From CSP1-4 sp963777975 (GTDB taxonomy: Bacteria; Chloroflexota; Limnocylindria; Limnocylindrales; CSP1-4), in NCBI GenBank assembly GCA_963777975.1, contig CAVZSO010000013.1, positions 124,001-188,000 of the forward strand: a DNA stretch of 64,000 nt, given 5' to 3'. Positions 43,521 through 54,294 of the stretch are shown in pieces. Made by a program: the position numbers and the translations under genes. The notes below the pieces were generated by a model that ran no database searches, was not told where the DNA came from, and saw only the letters and a program-made list of their open reading frames with translations. How positions within the stretch are numbered: the first letter of the stretch is position 1; the number at the start of each line of letters is the position of its first letter.

Positions 43521-44844
43521 GTGATCCCGCGCTACACGCTGGCCGAGATGGCAGCCATCTGGTCCGATGAGGCGCGCTTCCAGGCCATGCTGCGGGTCGA
43601 GGTGGCCGTCGCGCGCGCCCAAGCGCGGCGCGGGCAGGTGCCGGCCGACGCCTTCGCGGTCATCGAACATCGAGCCCGCGTGGACGTCGCCCGCATCGAG
43701 GAGCTGGAGCGCACGACCGACCATGACGTCATCGCCTTCGTCAGCCAGGTCGCCGAGTCCGTCGGGCTCGGAGGGCCGATTCCTGCACCTCGGACTGACC
43801 AGCTCGGACGTCGTCGATACGGCGCTCGCCCTGCAGCTGCAGGCCGCCGCCGCCCGGTTGCTGGCCGACCTCGAGACGGCCATCGAGGCTGTCGTACGTC
43901 AGGCGCGTCGACACGCGGCGACGATCGAGATGGGTCGGACCCATTCGGTGCACGCGGAGCCGACGACCTTCGGCCTCAAGCTCGCCGGCTGGGCCTGGGA
44001 GCTGGAACGCGATCGCCAGCGCCTGCTTGCGGCCAGCGAGGGCATGCGCTGCGGCAAGATCTCGGGCCCCGTCGGGAGCTACTCGCTGCTCGACCCAGAC
44101 ATCGAGGCGGACGTCCTCGACGAGCTCGGGCTGGACGCCGATCCGACCAGCACCCAGGTCGTCTCGCGCGACCGACACGCGGCCTTCCTGGCCACGCTGG
44201 CGGTCATCGGCGGCTCGTTGGAGCGTTTCACGACCGAGATCCGCAACCTCCAGCACACGGAGATCGCGGAGGTCATGGAGCCGTTCAAGACCGGCCAGAA
44301 GGGCAGCTCGGCGATGCCGCACAAGCGCAACCCCATCGTCTCCGAGCGCATCACCGGCCTCGCGCGCCTGCTGCGCGGCTACGCCCTGGCGGGCCTCGAG
44401 GACCAGGCCCTGTGGCACGAGCGCGACATCAGCCACTCGTCGGTCGAGCGGGTGGCGCTGCCGGACGCGACGACGCTCCTCGACTACATGCTCGTGCGCT
44501 TCACGAGCCTCGTCGATGGGCTCGTCGTCCGTGCCGACCGGATGGCCGAGAACGTCGAGCACGGCCTCGGCCTGCATGCCTCCAGCCGCGTCCTGCTGGC
44601 ACTCGTGACCGAGGGCGGTCTGAGCCGCGAGACGGCCTATGAGCTGGTCCAGCGCAACGCGCTGGCAGCGGCCGACGCGCGACGCCCGCTGGTCGAACTG
44701 CTGGCATCGGATCCGGCCGTCAGGGAGGCCCTGCCGACCGCGTCGCTCGAAGCCTGCTTCGATGACGCCTACCTGCTGCGCAACGTGCCGGCGATCGTCG
44801 CACGGCTGCACGCCATCAAGCCACTCGAGGAGGCCGTGCGATGA
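43521..44844 (+). CDS. purB: Adenylosuccinate lyase (frameshifted)
   Basis: About 440 residues, GTG start. It releases fumarate twice in the purine route (from SAICAR and from adenylosuccinate). Seen: IPRYTLAEMAAIWSDEARF at the start, HLGLTSSDVVDTALALQL, MGRTHSVHAEPTTFGLKLAGW, and the fumarase/lyase signature GSSAMPHKRNPIVSE with its catalytic Ser loop. Frame changes near 43770, where dropping one G gives VGSEGRFLHLGL. It overlaps purC as ATGA. Confidence 0.94.
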
Positions 44845-45747
44845 CCGTCGCCGAAGGGTTCGTCCGCTCCGGCAAGGTACGCGACCTCTATCGCGTCGAC
44901 GCCGATCGGCTGCTGCTCGTGGCCAGCGACCGGCTCTCCGCCTTCGACGTCGTGCTGCCGACGCCGATCCCCGACAAGGGCCGCGTCCTGACCGGCCTGT
45001 CGCGTTTCTGGTTCGCCGAGACGGCCGGGCTCGTCGCCAACCACCTCCTGGGCACGGACCCGACCGAGCTTCCGGCGTCGTTCGCGGCTCAGGTCCCCGA
45101 GCTGCGTGGCCGCTCGATGATCTGTCGCCCGGCGCGCGTCCTGCCCATCGAGGTCATCGTCCGCGGCTACCTCTCCGGCAGCGGCTGGAAGGACTACCTC
45201 CGGACCGGTGCGGTGGGCGGCATCACGTTGCCGGCCGGTCTCCGTGAGAGCGAGCGGCTGCCGGAGCCGATCTTCACGCCCTCGACCAAGGCGGAGCTCG
45301 GAGCGCACGACGAGAACATCGACTACGCCGGCGCCGTGACCCTCGTCGGTGCGACCATGGCCGCGCGGGTCCGCGACCTCGCGCTGGCGCTTGTACGCCT
45401 TCGGGCGCGACCGCGCCGAACGGGCGGGCATCATCCTGGCCGACACGAAGTTCGAGTTCGGGATCGACGAGGCGAGCGGCGAGCTGCTGCTCATCGACGA
45501 GGTCCTGACGCCGGACTCGAGCCGATTCTGGGATGCCGCGACGTACGCGCCGGGCGGACCGCAGGCGTCGTACGACAAGCAGTTCGTGCGCGACTGGCTG
45601 GAGGCGTCGGGCTGGGACAAGACGGCTCCTGGGCCCGAGCTGCCGGACGATGTCGTCGCCGGCACGCGCGCCCGCTACGTCGAGGCCTTCGAACGCATCA
45701 CGGGCGCCAGCTTCGATCGCTATCTCGAGGAGGATCGCATCGCGTGA
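44841..45747 (+). CDS. purC: Phosphoribosylaminoimidazole-succinocarboxamide synthase (frameshifted)
   Basis: About 301 residues, the long SAICAR-synthetase form. It ligates aspartate to CAIR with ATP. Motifs: EGFVRSGKVRDLYRVDADRLLLVASDRLSAFD (opening, described by position 3-34), PIEVIVRGYLSGSGWKDY, FTPSTKAELGAHDENI, ILADTKFEFGID, and EVLTPDSSRFWD. Frame changes near 45393, one T too many. It overlaps purB and purS. Confidence 0.94.
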
Positions 45748-46013
45748 GCAGCCATCGCTTCGTCGTCAACGTGATGCCAAAGCCGGGCATCCTCGATCCG
45801 CAGGGCCGCGCGGTCGAACAGTCGCTGCCCCACCTGGATGTCAGCGGGGTGAGCGGGGTCCGAGTCGGCCGTCGCGTCGAGCTGACCGTGGAGGCGCCGG
45901 ACGTGGTCGCGGCGCGAGCGCTGGTCGAGCGCCTGGCGGGGGAGGTCTTCGCCAACCCCATCATCGAGACCTGGGAGGTCGCTCCGGCGTCGCTCGTGGC
46001 GGTCGCCGGATGA
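45744..46013 (+). CDS. purS: Phosphoribosylformylglycinamidine synthase subunit PurS
   Basis: 89 residues, intact, GTG start overlapping the purC stop. FVVNVMPKPGILDPQGRAVEQSLPHLD and the C-terminal EVFANPIIETWEV are the PurS pattern. The small subunit bridges PurQ and PurL in the three-part FGAM synthase. ATGA-type overlap with purQ follows. Confidence 0.93.
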   Translation: MSSHRFVVNVMPKPGILDPQGRAVEQSLPHLDVSGVSGVRVGRRVELTVEAPDVVAARALVERLAGEVFANPIIETWEVAPASLVAVAG

Positions 46014-46706
46014 GGGTCGGGGTGGTCGTCTTTCCCGGCTCCAACTGCGACCGGGACGCCCTCCACGCCGCGCGCCTGGCCGGCGCCGAAGCCGAAGCCC
46101 TGTGGCACGAGACGCCGGACGTGCGTGGCGTCGACCTGGTCGTGCTGCCCGGCGGCTTCGCCTACGGCGACTACCTGCGGGCGGGCGTCCTGGCCCGCTT
46201 CAGCCCGATCATGGCCGCCGTGCGCGAACACGCCGCGGCCGGCGGCTTCGTGCTCGGCATCTGCAACGGCTTCCAGGTCCTGGCCGAGGCCGGTCTCGTG
46301 CCCGGCGCCCTGCGTCGCAACAGCACGCTGCGCTTCGAGCATCGCTGGGTGCGCCTGTCGGTCGAACGCTCGGACTCGGCATTCACGCGGGCGATCCCGC
46401 CCGGCCGGACGCTGCGCCTGCCCATCGCGCACGGGGAGGGCAGCTACTACCTGCCCGACGACGACCTCGACGCGCTCGAGGCGCGCGGCGGCGTCCTCTT
46501 CCGATACGCCGAGCCGGAGGGCAATCCCGAACGGGAGCGCTCGCGACATCGCCGGCGTCATGGACACCGGCGGGCGGGTCTGCGGGCTGATGCCCCACCC
46601 CGAGCGCGCCTCGGAAGCGATCCTCGGCTCCGATGACGGCATGCTCGTCTTCCGCTCGCTGGTCGAGAGCGTGGCCATCGCCGGCCGCGCCATGGCGGTG
46701 GCATGA
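46010..46706 (+). CDS. purQ: Phosphoribosylformylglycinamidine synthase subunit PurQ (frameshifted)
   Basis: About 231 residues, class I glutamine amidotransferase. VVVFPGSNCDRDALHAAR at the start; the nucleophile Cys is in FVLGICNGFQVLAEAG (about residue 88); the catalytic His-Glu pair is in GLMPHPERASE. Supplies ammonia to PurL. Frame changes near 46532 where one G is extra (NPNGSARDIAGV after repair). Overlaps purS and purL. Confidence 0.94.
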
Positions 46707-48995
46707 GCGCGATGACCATGACGGCGGCACCCCGCCATCGCGCGCTGGGCCTGACCGACGACGAGCTGGATGCCATCCGCGCGCGCCTGGAACGGGAGCC
46801 CAACGACCTCGAGCTGGCCATGTTCAGCGTCATGTGGAGCGAGCACTGCTCCTACAAGAGCTCGCGACGCCACCTGGCGACGCTGCCCACCGGCGGTGCC
46901 GACGTCGTCGCCGGTCCCGGCGAGAACGCCGGCGTCATCGCCATCGGAGACGGCCTGGCCGTCGCCTTCAAGCTCGAGTCGCACAACCACCCCAGCGCGG
47001 TCGAGCCGTACCAGGGCGCCGCGACCGGCGTGGGCGGCATCCTGCGCGACATCTTCACCATGGGCGCGCGCCCCATCGCGGTGCTCGATGCGCTCAAGTT
47101 CGGTGATCCGTCCGAGGCGCGCACCCGCGCCCTCGTCCGCGGCGTCGTGCGCGGCGTCGGTGGCTACGGCAACTGCGTCGGCGTGCCGACCATCGGCGGC
47201 GAGCTCGTCTTCGATCCCGAGCTACGCCGAGAACCCATTGGTCAACGTGATGGCCATCGGGCTGCTCGAGGAGCGCCACCTGACGCGGGCGGCGGCGCCG
47301 GGTCCGGGCAACCTCGTGGTGCTCTACGGCTCGACGACCGGTCGCGACGGGATCGGCGGGGCGAGCGTGCTGGCCAGCGCGACCTTCGACGAGACGAGCG
47401 CGGCCAAGCGGCCGTCCGTCCAGGTCGGCGATCCGTTCGCCGAGAAGCTGCTCATCGAGGCCAGCCTGGAGCTCATCGCGGCCGGCCTCGTCGAGGGCCT
47501 CCAGGACCTCGGCGCGGCCGGCATCACGTGCGCCGTGTCGGAGACCGCCGACCGCGCCGGGACCGGGATCGTCGTCGACCTCGACGCCGTGCCCCGGCGC
47601 GAGACCGGCATGGCGCCCTTCGAGGTCATGATCAGCGAGAGCCAGGAGCGGATGTGCGCCATCGTCGCTCCCCATCGGCTCGACGCGGTGCTCGAGGTGT
47701 GCACGCGCTGGGGCCTGCCGGCGGCCGTCATCGGCCGGGTCACGGACGACGGGCTGATCCGGGTCATGAGCGGTGATGAGGAGCTGGCGGCCATCCCGGC
47801 GGCGGCGCTGACGAGCGATGCCATCGTCTTCGACCGGCCGGCCACACCACCCCTCAAGACGCGCGCGGCGCCCGCACCCGGCGCGCCGAGCGAGCCCAGC
47901 GAGGGCCTGCCCGAGCGGGGCATGGATCCCGGTGCCGTCCTGCTGGCCTTGCTCGGCGACCCCAACCTGGGCAGTCGCGCGTGGATCACGACGCAGTACG
48001 ACGAGACGGTCGGGACCGACACGGTCGAAGCCGGCGAACGGGCGGCCGGCGTCCTGCGCATCAAGGGCAGCGGCAAGGCACTCGTGGCGGCCACCGACGC
48101 CCAAGCCGCGGTGGCGGCCCATGATCCCTGGCTGGGCGCCGCCATGGCGGTCGCCGAGTGTGCCCGCAACGTGGCCATCACCGGCGCCCGACCGCTGGGC
48201 GTGACGAACTGCCTGAACTTCGGCGACCCGACCGACGCCGAGGCGTTCTGGCGCTTCACCGAGTCGGTGCGCGGCCTCGGGGACGCCTGTCGCGCGTTGG
48301 GCCTGCCGGTCACGGGCGGCAACGTCAGCTTCTACAACGCGGCGGCGTCGGGATCGATCCTGCCGACCGCCCAGATCGGCATCGTCGGCCTGCTCGATGA
48401 CGTCGAGCGGCGCGTGTCACCCGCCTTCCGACAGGAGGGCGACCTGATCGTCCTCGTCGGCGAGGCGTCGCCCGGGCTGGCAGGCTCGGCCTACGCGGCG
48501 CTTGGCCGGCGCCGCACCCGACGATGGGCCGCCGGCACTCGACCTGGCGCGCGAGGCGGCACTCCAGCAGTGGCTCCAGGCGGCGGCTCGCGGCGACCTG
48601 CTCGCCTCGGCCCAGGACGTCTCCGGCGGCGGACTGGCCGTGGCGCTGGCGGAGTGCGCCATCTGGTCCGGGCTCGGCGCCCGACTCCAGGTCGCCATCG
48701 GTTCGACACCGTCGGTCGACCTCTTCGGCGAGAGCCCCGGCCGCGTCGTGGTGACCGTCGATCCGACCTCGTGGGAGGCGCTGTCTGGCCGGCGCGCAGG
48801 GGCTTCGGCCTGCCCGTCCGGCGACTGGGCCTCGTGGGCGGCCAGCGGCTGACCATCGACCTCGTCGGGGACCGCGCCACGGGCGCCGCCGAAGAGCGCG
48901 GCGCGGGCGTCGCCGATGCCCTCGATGTCGACCTGCAGGAGCTCGGCCACGCCTGGCGGTCCGCGCTGCCACGGGCGCTTGGCGAGGTGGCCTGA
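46703..48995 (+). CDS. purL: Phosphoribosylformylglycinamidine synthase subunit PurL (several frameshifts)
   Basis: About 763 residues, the small PurL that works with PurS and PurQ. N-terminal LGLTDDELDAIRARLER, MFSVMWSEHCSYKSSR, KLESHNHPSAVEPYQGAATGVGG, GDPFAEKLLIEASLELI, LQDLGAAGITCAVSE, and in the second half TNCLNFGDPTDAEAFW and VTGGNVSFYNAAASG. Frames change near 47222, 48507 and twice near 48800; each is fixed by removing a base. It converts FGAR to FGAM with ATP and ammonia. Confidence 0.93.
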
Positions 48996-48998
48996 GCC

Positions 48999-50408
48999 AT
49001 GTGCGGCGTCGTCGGCATCCATGCCCCTGGCCAGGAGGCGGCGGGCCTCGCGTCGCTGGCGCTCTTCGCGCTCCAGCATCGCGGCCAGGAGTCGGCCGGC
49101 GTGGCCGTCAGCGACGGCGACAGCGTGATGGTCTACAAGGACCTCGGCATGGTCGCCCAGGTCCTCGACGAGCGCCGCCTGCCCTCGCTGCGCGGCCACC
49201 TGGCGATCGCCCACTGCCGCTACTCGACGACCGGCTCGACCCTCTGGGAGAACTCGCAGCCGGCCTATCGCCTGGGGCCGCAGCGCACGGTGGCGGTGGG
49301 CCACAACGGCAACCTGGTCAACACGCGTCAGCTGCTCGAGCGCCTGCCCGGCGGCCGCCAGCGCATCCGTGGCTCGAGCGACACCGAGCTGCTCACGGCG
49401 CTCCTCTCGGACGTGCCCGGCGACGACATCGTGGCCGCGCTGCTGACCGTCCTGCCGGAGGTCTCGGGTGCCTACACGCTGGTCGTCATGGACGAGCATC
49501 GCGTCATCGGCGTCCGCGACCCCCATGGCTTCCGCCCGCTCGTCCTGGGCCGCATCCCAGGCGAGCCCGAGGCCTGGGTGGTCGCCTCCGAGACGGCCGC
49601 CCTGGACATCATCGGCGCCGAGGTCGTGCGCGAGGTCGAGCCCGGCGAGATGGTCGTCCTCGGCGAGCCCGGCGGCCCGCGCTCGATCCGCTTCGCGGAG
49701 GCGACGGAGCACCTCTGCGTCTTCGAGCTCATCTACTTCGCCCGACCCGACTCCTACCTCATGGGTCGCAACCTCTACGAGGCCCGACGGCGGATGGGCG
49801 AGGCGCTGGCGCGCGAGGCGCCGGTCGACGCCGACACGGTCATCCCGGTCCCCGACACCGGCGCCGCGGCCGCGGCCGGCTACGCCGAGGCCAGCGGCCT
49901 GCCCTACCGGGAGGGCATGGTCAAGAACCGCTACGCCGGCCGGACCTTCATCCAGCCATCCCAGGCGATGCGCCAGCGCGGCGTCGACATGAAGCTCAGC
50001 GCGCTGCGGGAACAGGTCCGCGGCCGCCGCCTGGTGGTCGTCGACGACTCCATCGTGCGTGGCACGACCACGCGACAGATCGTGGCGCTCCTTCGTCGGG
50101 CCGGGGCCGCCGAGGTCCACCTGCGCATCAGCGCGCCACCGATCTACCACCCCTGCTTCTACGGCATCGACACGCAGATCGAGACCGAGCTCATCGCCTC
50201 GCGGCTGTCGGTCGACGAGATCCGGGACCACGTCGGCGCCGACTCGCTGGCCTACCTCTCGATCGGCGGCGTGCTCGACGCGCTCCAGCTGCCGCGAGAG
50301 CGCTTCTGCTTCGCCTGTTTCGACGGGCAGTATCCGGTCCCCGTGCCCTACGACGTCGCCTCCCACAAGTTCGTGCTCGAGGACGAGCCGGTCGCCGGAG
50401 CGCGATGA
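48999..50408 (+). CDS. purF: Amidophosphoribosyltransferase
   Basis: 469 residues, intact. First step of purine synthesis: PRPP plus glutamine to phosphoribosylamine. The nucleophile is Cys2 exposed after Met removal (MCGVVGIHAPG), so there is little or no propeptide. The PRPP loop is LVVVDDSIVRGTTTRQI. Cys residues at EHLCVFE, HPCFYGID and FCFACFDG match the four 4Fe-4S ligands of the Bacillus-type enzyme, so this is an oxygen-sensitive iron-sulfur form. It starts 3 bases after purL and overlaps purM as ATGA. Confidence 0.96.
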   Translation: MCGVVGIHAPGQEAAGLASLALFALQHRGQESAGVAVSDGDSVMVYKDLGMVAQVLDERRLPSLRGHLAIAHCRYSTTGSTLWENSQPAYRLGPQRTVAVGHNGNLVNTRQLLERLPGGRQRIRGSSDTELLTALLSDVPGDDIVAALLTVLPEVSGAYTLVVMDEHRVIGVRDPHGFRPLVLGRIPGEPEAWVVASETAALDIIGAEVVREVEPGEMVVLGEPGGPRSIRFAEATEHLCVFELIYFARPDSYLMGRNLYEARRRMGEALAREAPVDADTVIPVPDTGAAAAAGYAEASGLPYREGMVKNRYAGRTFIQPSQAMRQRGVDMKLSALREQVRGRRLVVVDDSIVRGTTTRQIVALLRRAGAAEVHLRISAPPIYHPCFYGIDTQIETELIASRLSVDEIRDHVGADSLAYLSIGGVLDALQLPRERFCFACFDGQYPVPVPYDVASHKFVLEDEPVAGAR

Positions 50409-51556
50409 CGGCGGAGCGCGGCGCCTATGCGGCGGCCGGCGTCGACGTCGGCGCCGGCGATCGAGCGGTCGAGCTCCTGCGGGCGCATGTCGACCGGACC
50501 CTTGGCTCGGTCGAGCTGATCGGCGGCCTGGGCGGTTTCGCCGGCGCCGTGGCGCTGCCCGCCGGCATGCGCGAGCCGGTCCTCGTCAGCGCGACCGATG
50601 GCGTCGGTACCAAGACCGCGATCGCGGGCGCCATGCGCCGGTTCGGGACCATCGGACGCGACCTGGTCGCGATGTGCGCCGACGACGTCGTCTGCAGCGG
50701 AGCGCGACCGCTCTTCTTCCTCGACTACCTGGCCGTCGGACGGGTCGATCCGGTCGACGTGGCCGAGCTCGTCGGCGGCGTGGCGACCGGCTGCCAGCTG
50801 GCCGGCTGCGCCCTCATCGGCGGCGAGACGGCCGAGCATCCTGGCCTGATGCGGCCCGACGAGTTCGATATGGCCGGGTTCTGCGTCGGCGTCGCCGAGC
50901 GCGCCGACCTGCTCGACGGATCGACCGCGCAGTCGGGTGATGTCGTCATCGGCCTGGCCGCGTCGGGCCTGCACGCCAACGGCTACTCGCTGGTCCGGGC
51001 GCTGCTGGCGCAGTTCGACCTGGCCCTCGAGCGGCCGTATCTCGAGGTCGTCCGGACGATGCTCGGGGAGGCCATCGCCGAGCAGCTGGCGAGCGACGAG
51101 CCGGCCAACGTCCTGGCCACGCTGGGCGACGTGCTGCTGACGCCGACCCGGATCTATGCGCAGGACATGCTCGCCCTGCGCGATCGACTTGCCGCCGACG
51201 GCACGCCCCTCCGCAGCCTCGCCCACGTGACCGGCGGCGGTCTGCCTGGCAATGTCCCACGCGCGTTGCCCGAGGGTCTCGGGGCGCGCCTCGACCCGAG
51301 CGCCTGGCCGCTGTCGTCGGTCCACCGGCTGGTCGCCGGGTTGGCGGGCATGGACGGGCCGGAGCTGCGTGCCACGCTCAATGGCGGCCTGGGCATGGTC
51401 GCCATCGTGCCGCGGGAGGCGAGGACGTCCGCCGTGACGTTCCTGGCGGCGCGCGACCTGCCGGCGTGGGTCATCGGCGAGGTGGTCCCGATCGGCGACC
51501 TCGGTGGCGCTCGATACGCCGAGCTGGACGCCGAGGTCGGTGCCGTTCGTGGCTGA
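50405..51556 (+). CDS. purM: Phosphoribosylformylglycinamidine cyclo-ligase
   Basis: 383 residues, intact, a little longer than the usual 340-350. ATP-dependent ring closure of FGAM to AIR. Motifs: YAAAGVDVGAGDRAVELL, SATDGVGTKTAIAG, DLVAMCADDVVCSGARPLFFLDY, LIGGETAEHPGLM, GLAASGLHANGYSLVR, and HVTGGGLPGNVPRAL. GTG of purN lies inside its last codons. Confidence 0.96.
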   Translation: MTAERGAYAAAGVDVGAGDRAVELLRAHVDRTLGSVELIGGLGGFAGAVALPAGMREPVLVSATDGVGTKTAIAGAMRRFGTIGRDLVAMCADDVVCSGARPLFFLDYLAVGRVDPVDVAELVGGVATGCQLAGCALIGGETAEHPGLMRPDEFDMAGFCVGVAERADLLDGSTAQSGDVVIGLAASGLHANGYSLVRALLAQFDLALERPYLEVVRTMLGEAIAEQLASDEPANVLATLGDVLLTPTRIYAQDMLALRDRLAADGTPLRSLAHVTGGGLPGNVPRALPEGLGARLDPSAWPLSSVHRLVAGLAGMDGPELRATLNGGLGMVAIVPREARTSAVTFLAARDLPAWVIGEVVPIGDLGGARYAELDAEVGAVRG

Positions 51557-53727
51557 ACGGACGAAGGTCGTCGCCGTCGGCGTTTCGGGTCGGGCTCCAA
51601 TCTGCGAGCGCTCGTCGCCGCCGAGCGGCGCGGGGTGCTGGGCGGACGGATCGGCCTCGTCTTCGCCGACCGGCCGTGCGCGGCGCTCGACTGGGCGGCA
51701 GCCGAAGGCATCCCGACGGCCCTCGTGCCGGGCGGTGACGATCTGGCGCTCGCCGTCGAGCCTCGCCGCCGCCGCACCGGACGCGATCGTCCTGGCGGGC
51801 TACATGCGCATCCTCGGACCGGTCGTGCTGGATCGCTATGCTCGGTCGGATCCTCAACGTCCATCCCTCGCTCCTGCCGGCGTTCCCGGGTGCCCGCGCC
51901 ATCGACGACGCCCTTGCGGCCGGCGTGGCCGTGACCGGCTGCACGATCCACGTCGTGGACGCCATGCTGGACGGCGGGCCGATCGTCCTGCAGGCGCCGG
52001 TGCCGATCCTCGCCGCGGACGACGCCGATGCCCTGCGGGCGCGGATCCAGGCCGCGGAGCACCGCCTCCTGCCCCGCGCCGTCGCGCTCCTGCTGGCGGG
52101 CGCGATCACGTTCCAGGCCAGCCGCGCTCGGATCGATCACGCGCTCGCCGCCGACCGGATCCCCGTGCCTCGACGGGCACTGCTGTCGGTCTCCGACAAG
52201 ACCGGCCTCGTCGAGCTCGCGCGCGGGCTGGTCGCCGAGCGCTTCGAGCTGGTCTCGACCGGTGGCACGGCACGGACGCTTCGCGAGGCCGGCCTGCCGG
52301 TCACCGACGTGGCCGCCGTGACCGGCCTGGCCGAGATGCTCGACGGTCGGGTCAAGACGCTCCATCCCGCGATCCACGGCGGCATCCTCGCCGACCGCCG
52401 GCGGGCCGCACACCGGCAGGCGCTGAGCGAGGCGGCGATCGCGCCCTTCGAGCTGGTCGTCGTCAACCTCTATCCCTTCGCGGCAGCGGCCGATCGCCCG
52501 GGCATCGGCGACGACGAGCTCATCGAGGAGATCGACATCGGCGGGCCGGCCATGGTCCGGGCAGCGGCCAAGAACCATGCCAACGTCGGCATCGTCACCG
52601 ATCCGGCCGACTACGAGGCCGTGCTGGCGGCCATCGGCGAGCCCGGTGGCCTGCCCGCAGCCGCTTCGCCGCCGCCTGGCCGTGGCAGCCTTCCGACACA
52701 CGACGACGTATGACGCGCGCATCGCCCTCGAGCTGAGCGAACGTCTCGAGCCGTCCCCCGACGGCGGACTGCCGGCACACCTCGACCTGTCGCTCGATCG
52801 CTCCCTCGAGCTGCGCTACGGCGAGAACCCGCATCAGTCGGCGGCGATGTACCTGCTGCCGGGCACCGATCCGGCCATCGGGCCGTTCGCGCGCGGTGTC
52901 GACGTCCGGGGTGGCAAGGCGCTGAGCTACAACAACCTGCTCGATGCGGCCGCCGCAGCTGCCGATCGCCCGGGACCTTCACGGCGCGGCATGCACGATC
53001 GTCAAGCATGCCAATCCGTGCGGTGCGGCGGAGGCTCGGGATGCCATCGCTGCCTGGGAAGGCGCGCTGGCGGGCGATCCGGTCAGCGCGTTCGGTGGCG
53101 TCGCCGCGCTGACCGTCCCGATCGATGCCGGGCTGGCCGAGCGGCTGGTGTCCATCTTCCTCGAGGTCGTCATCGCGCCCGGCCTCGACGAGGCGGCGGC
53201 CGCCGTGCTGGCCGGCCGCGCCGACCTTCGGGTCATCGTCGACCCGCACCTGGGCAGCCCGCCGGTGTCTGGCCGCGAGTTCCGCAGCGCCGGCGGCGCC
53301 GTGCTCGTGACCGACGCCGATGTCGAGCCCGACGACCCGTCGGCCTGGTCGGCGGCCACGTCTCGGCTCCCGTCGCCGGACGAGCTCCGCGATCTCGACC
53401 TGGCCTGGCGGGTCGCGCGCCACGTCAAGTCGAATGCCATCGTGCTCGTCCGGGGCGGCGCCGTGGTCGGGGTCGGGCGCCGGTCAGATGAGCCGGGTCG
53501 ACAGCGCCCGGCTGGCCTGCGAGAAGGCCGGCCAGCGATCGGTCGGGGCGGTCTGCGCATCGGACGCCTTCTTCCCGTTCGCCGATGCCGTCGAGGTCTG
53601 CCTGGCGGCCGGCGTGACGGGTTTCGTCCAGCCCGGCGGATCGCGTCGCGACGCGGAGGTCATCGCGGCGGCCGAGGCCGCTGGCGCCGCCATGGTCCTG
53701 ACCGGAAGGCGCCATTTCCGGCACTGA
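51549..53727 (+). CDS. purNH: Apparent PurN-PurH fusion: GAR formyltransferase / AICAR formyltransferase-IMP cyclohydrolase (frameshifted)
   Basis: Residues about 1-200 are PurN (GSNLRALVAAERRG, APDAIVLAGYMRILGP, ILNVHPSLLPAFPG, VTGCTIHVVDAMLDGGPI). Without a stop, in one uninterrupted frame from 51838 to 52713, the sequence passes ARIDHALAADRIP into PurH (PRRALLSVSDKTGLVELARG, STGGTARTLRE, VKTLHPAIHGGIL, VVVNLYPF), then YGENPHQSAAMY, IVKHANPCGAA, SDAFFPFADAV and GFVQPGGSRRDAEV. Frames change at about 51590, 51765, 51843, 52676, 52968 and 53485. Because so many breaks exist, a hidden purN stop cannot be excluded. If separate, purH starts at GTG 52167 and covers the last two steps to IMP. Confidence 0.85.
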
Positions 53728-53731
53728 GGGC

Positions 53732-53737
53732 TAGACT
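53732..53737 (+). promoter_or_regulatory. Candidate -10 (TAGACT) before helical protein gene
   Basis: The hexamer follows the purH stop by 4 bases. Here no start codon lies 6-7 bases downstream, so a 28-base leader with a GAGG site before ATG 53772 is expected. Confidence 0.35.
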
Positions 53738-53771
53738 GAGCGGCGACGAGCGCCGCTACGAGGATCCCGAG

Positions 53772-54200
53772 ATGGATGAAGGCACGACCAACGCCGAGGC
53801 AACCCCCGGATCGACCGCTGCCGCGGGCGACGAGGCCGCGAGCGGGACGGCTGACGCCGGTCCGGCGGCGGAGACGACCGACGGCGCGACCCCGGGCGCG
53901 GAGGGCTGGGCTGCCCAGCTGCAACGGATGATCGATGACATCGGGCGCCAGGCGGTGCCCGTCATCCGCGAGGTCGCCGCAAAGGCTGCCGAGCTGGCGG
54001 CCGTGGCTGGCGAGAAGGCCGGACCGATCGCCCAGAAGGCGGCCGAGAAGACCGCCGAGTTCGGCGCCGTCGTCGCCGCTCGCGGCCACGAGATGGCGAC
54101 CGACCTGCGCCGCGCCGACGACGCGGATCATGCCTCGGAGAGTGCCGAGGCGGCTGGCCCTTCAGCACAGGCCGGCGCGGATGAGGCCGACGGCGCCTGA
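53772..54200 (+). CDS. Hypothetical Ala/Glu-rich amphipathic-helix protein
   Basis: 142 residues. Disordered acidic ends surround a helix of about 65 residues (about 47-112: QRMIDDIGRQAVPVIREVAA then AELAAVAGEKAGPIAQKAAE) with regular Ala/Lys/Glu heptad-like spacing, like apolipoprotein or LEA-type amphipathic helices that coat membranes or protect proteins. No family recognised. Followed by a terminator at 54242. Confidence 0.6.
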   Translation: MDEGTTNAEATPGSTAAAGDEAASGTADAGPAAETTDGATPGAEGWAAQLQRMIDDIGRQAVPVIREVAAKAAELAAVAGEKAGPIAQKAAEKTAEFGAVVAARGHEMATDLRRADDADHASESAEAAGPSAQAGADEADGA

Positions 54201-54241
54201 CCGACCGGCGCCTATCTACGGGCGCACGGCTGACAACGAAA

Positions 54242-54271
54242 GGACCGAGCCCTTCGGCCCGGTCCCTTGTT
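54242..54271. terminator. Bidirectional terminator between convergent genes
   Basis: GGACCG pairs with CGGTCC (54242-54247 and 54260-54265), extended by an inner GCC/GGC across one mismatch, with A-rich sequence before it and CTTGTTT after it. It lies between the converging genes at 53772 and 54295 and would serve both. Confidence 0.6.
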
Positions 54272-54294
54272 TCCCCCCGGTGGGGACGCCTGGC

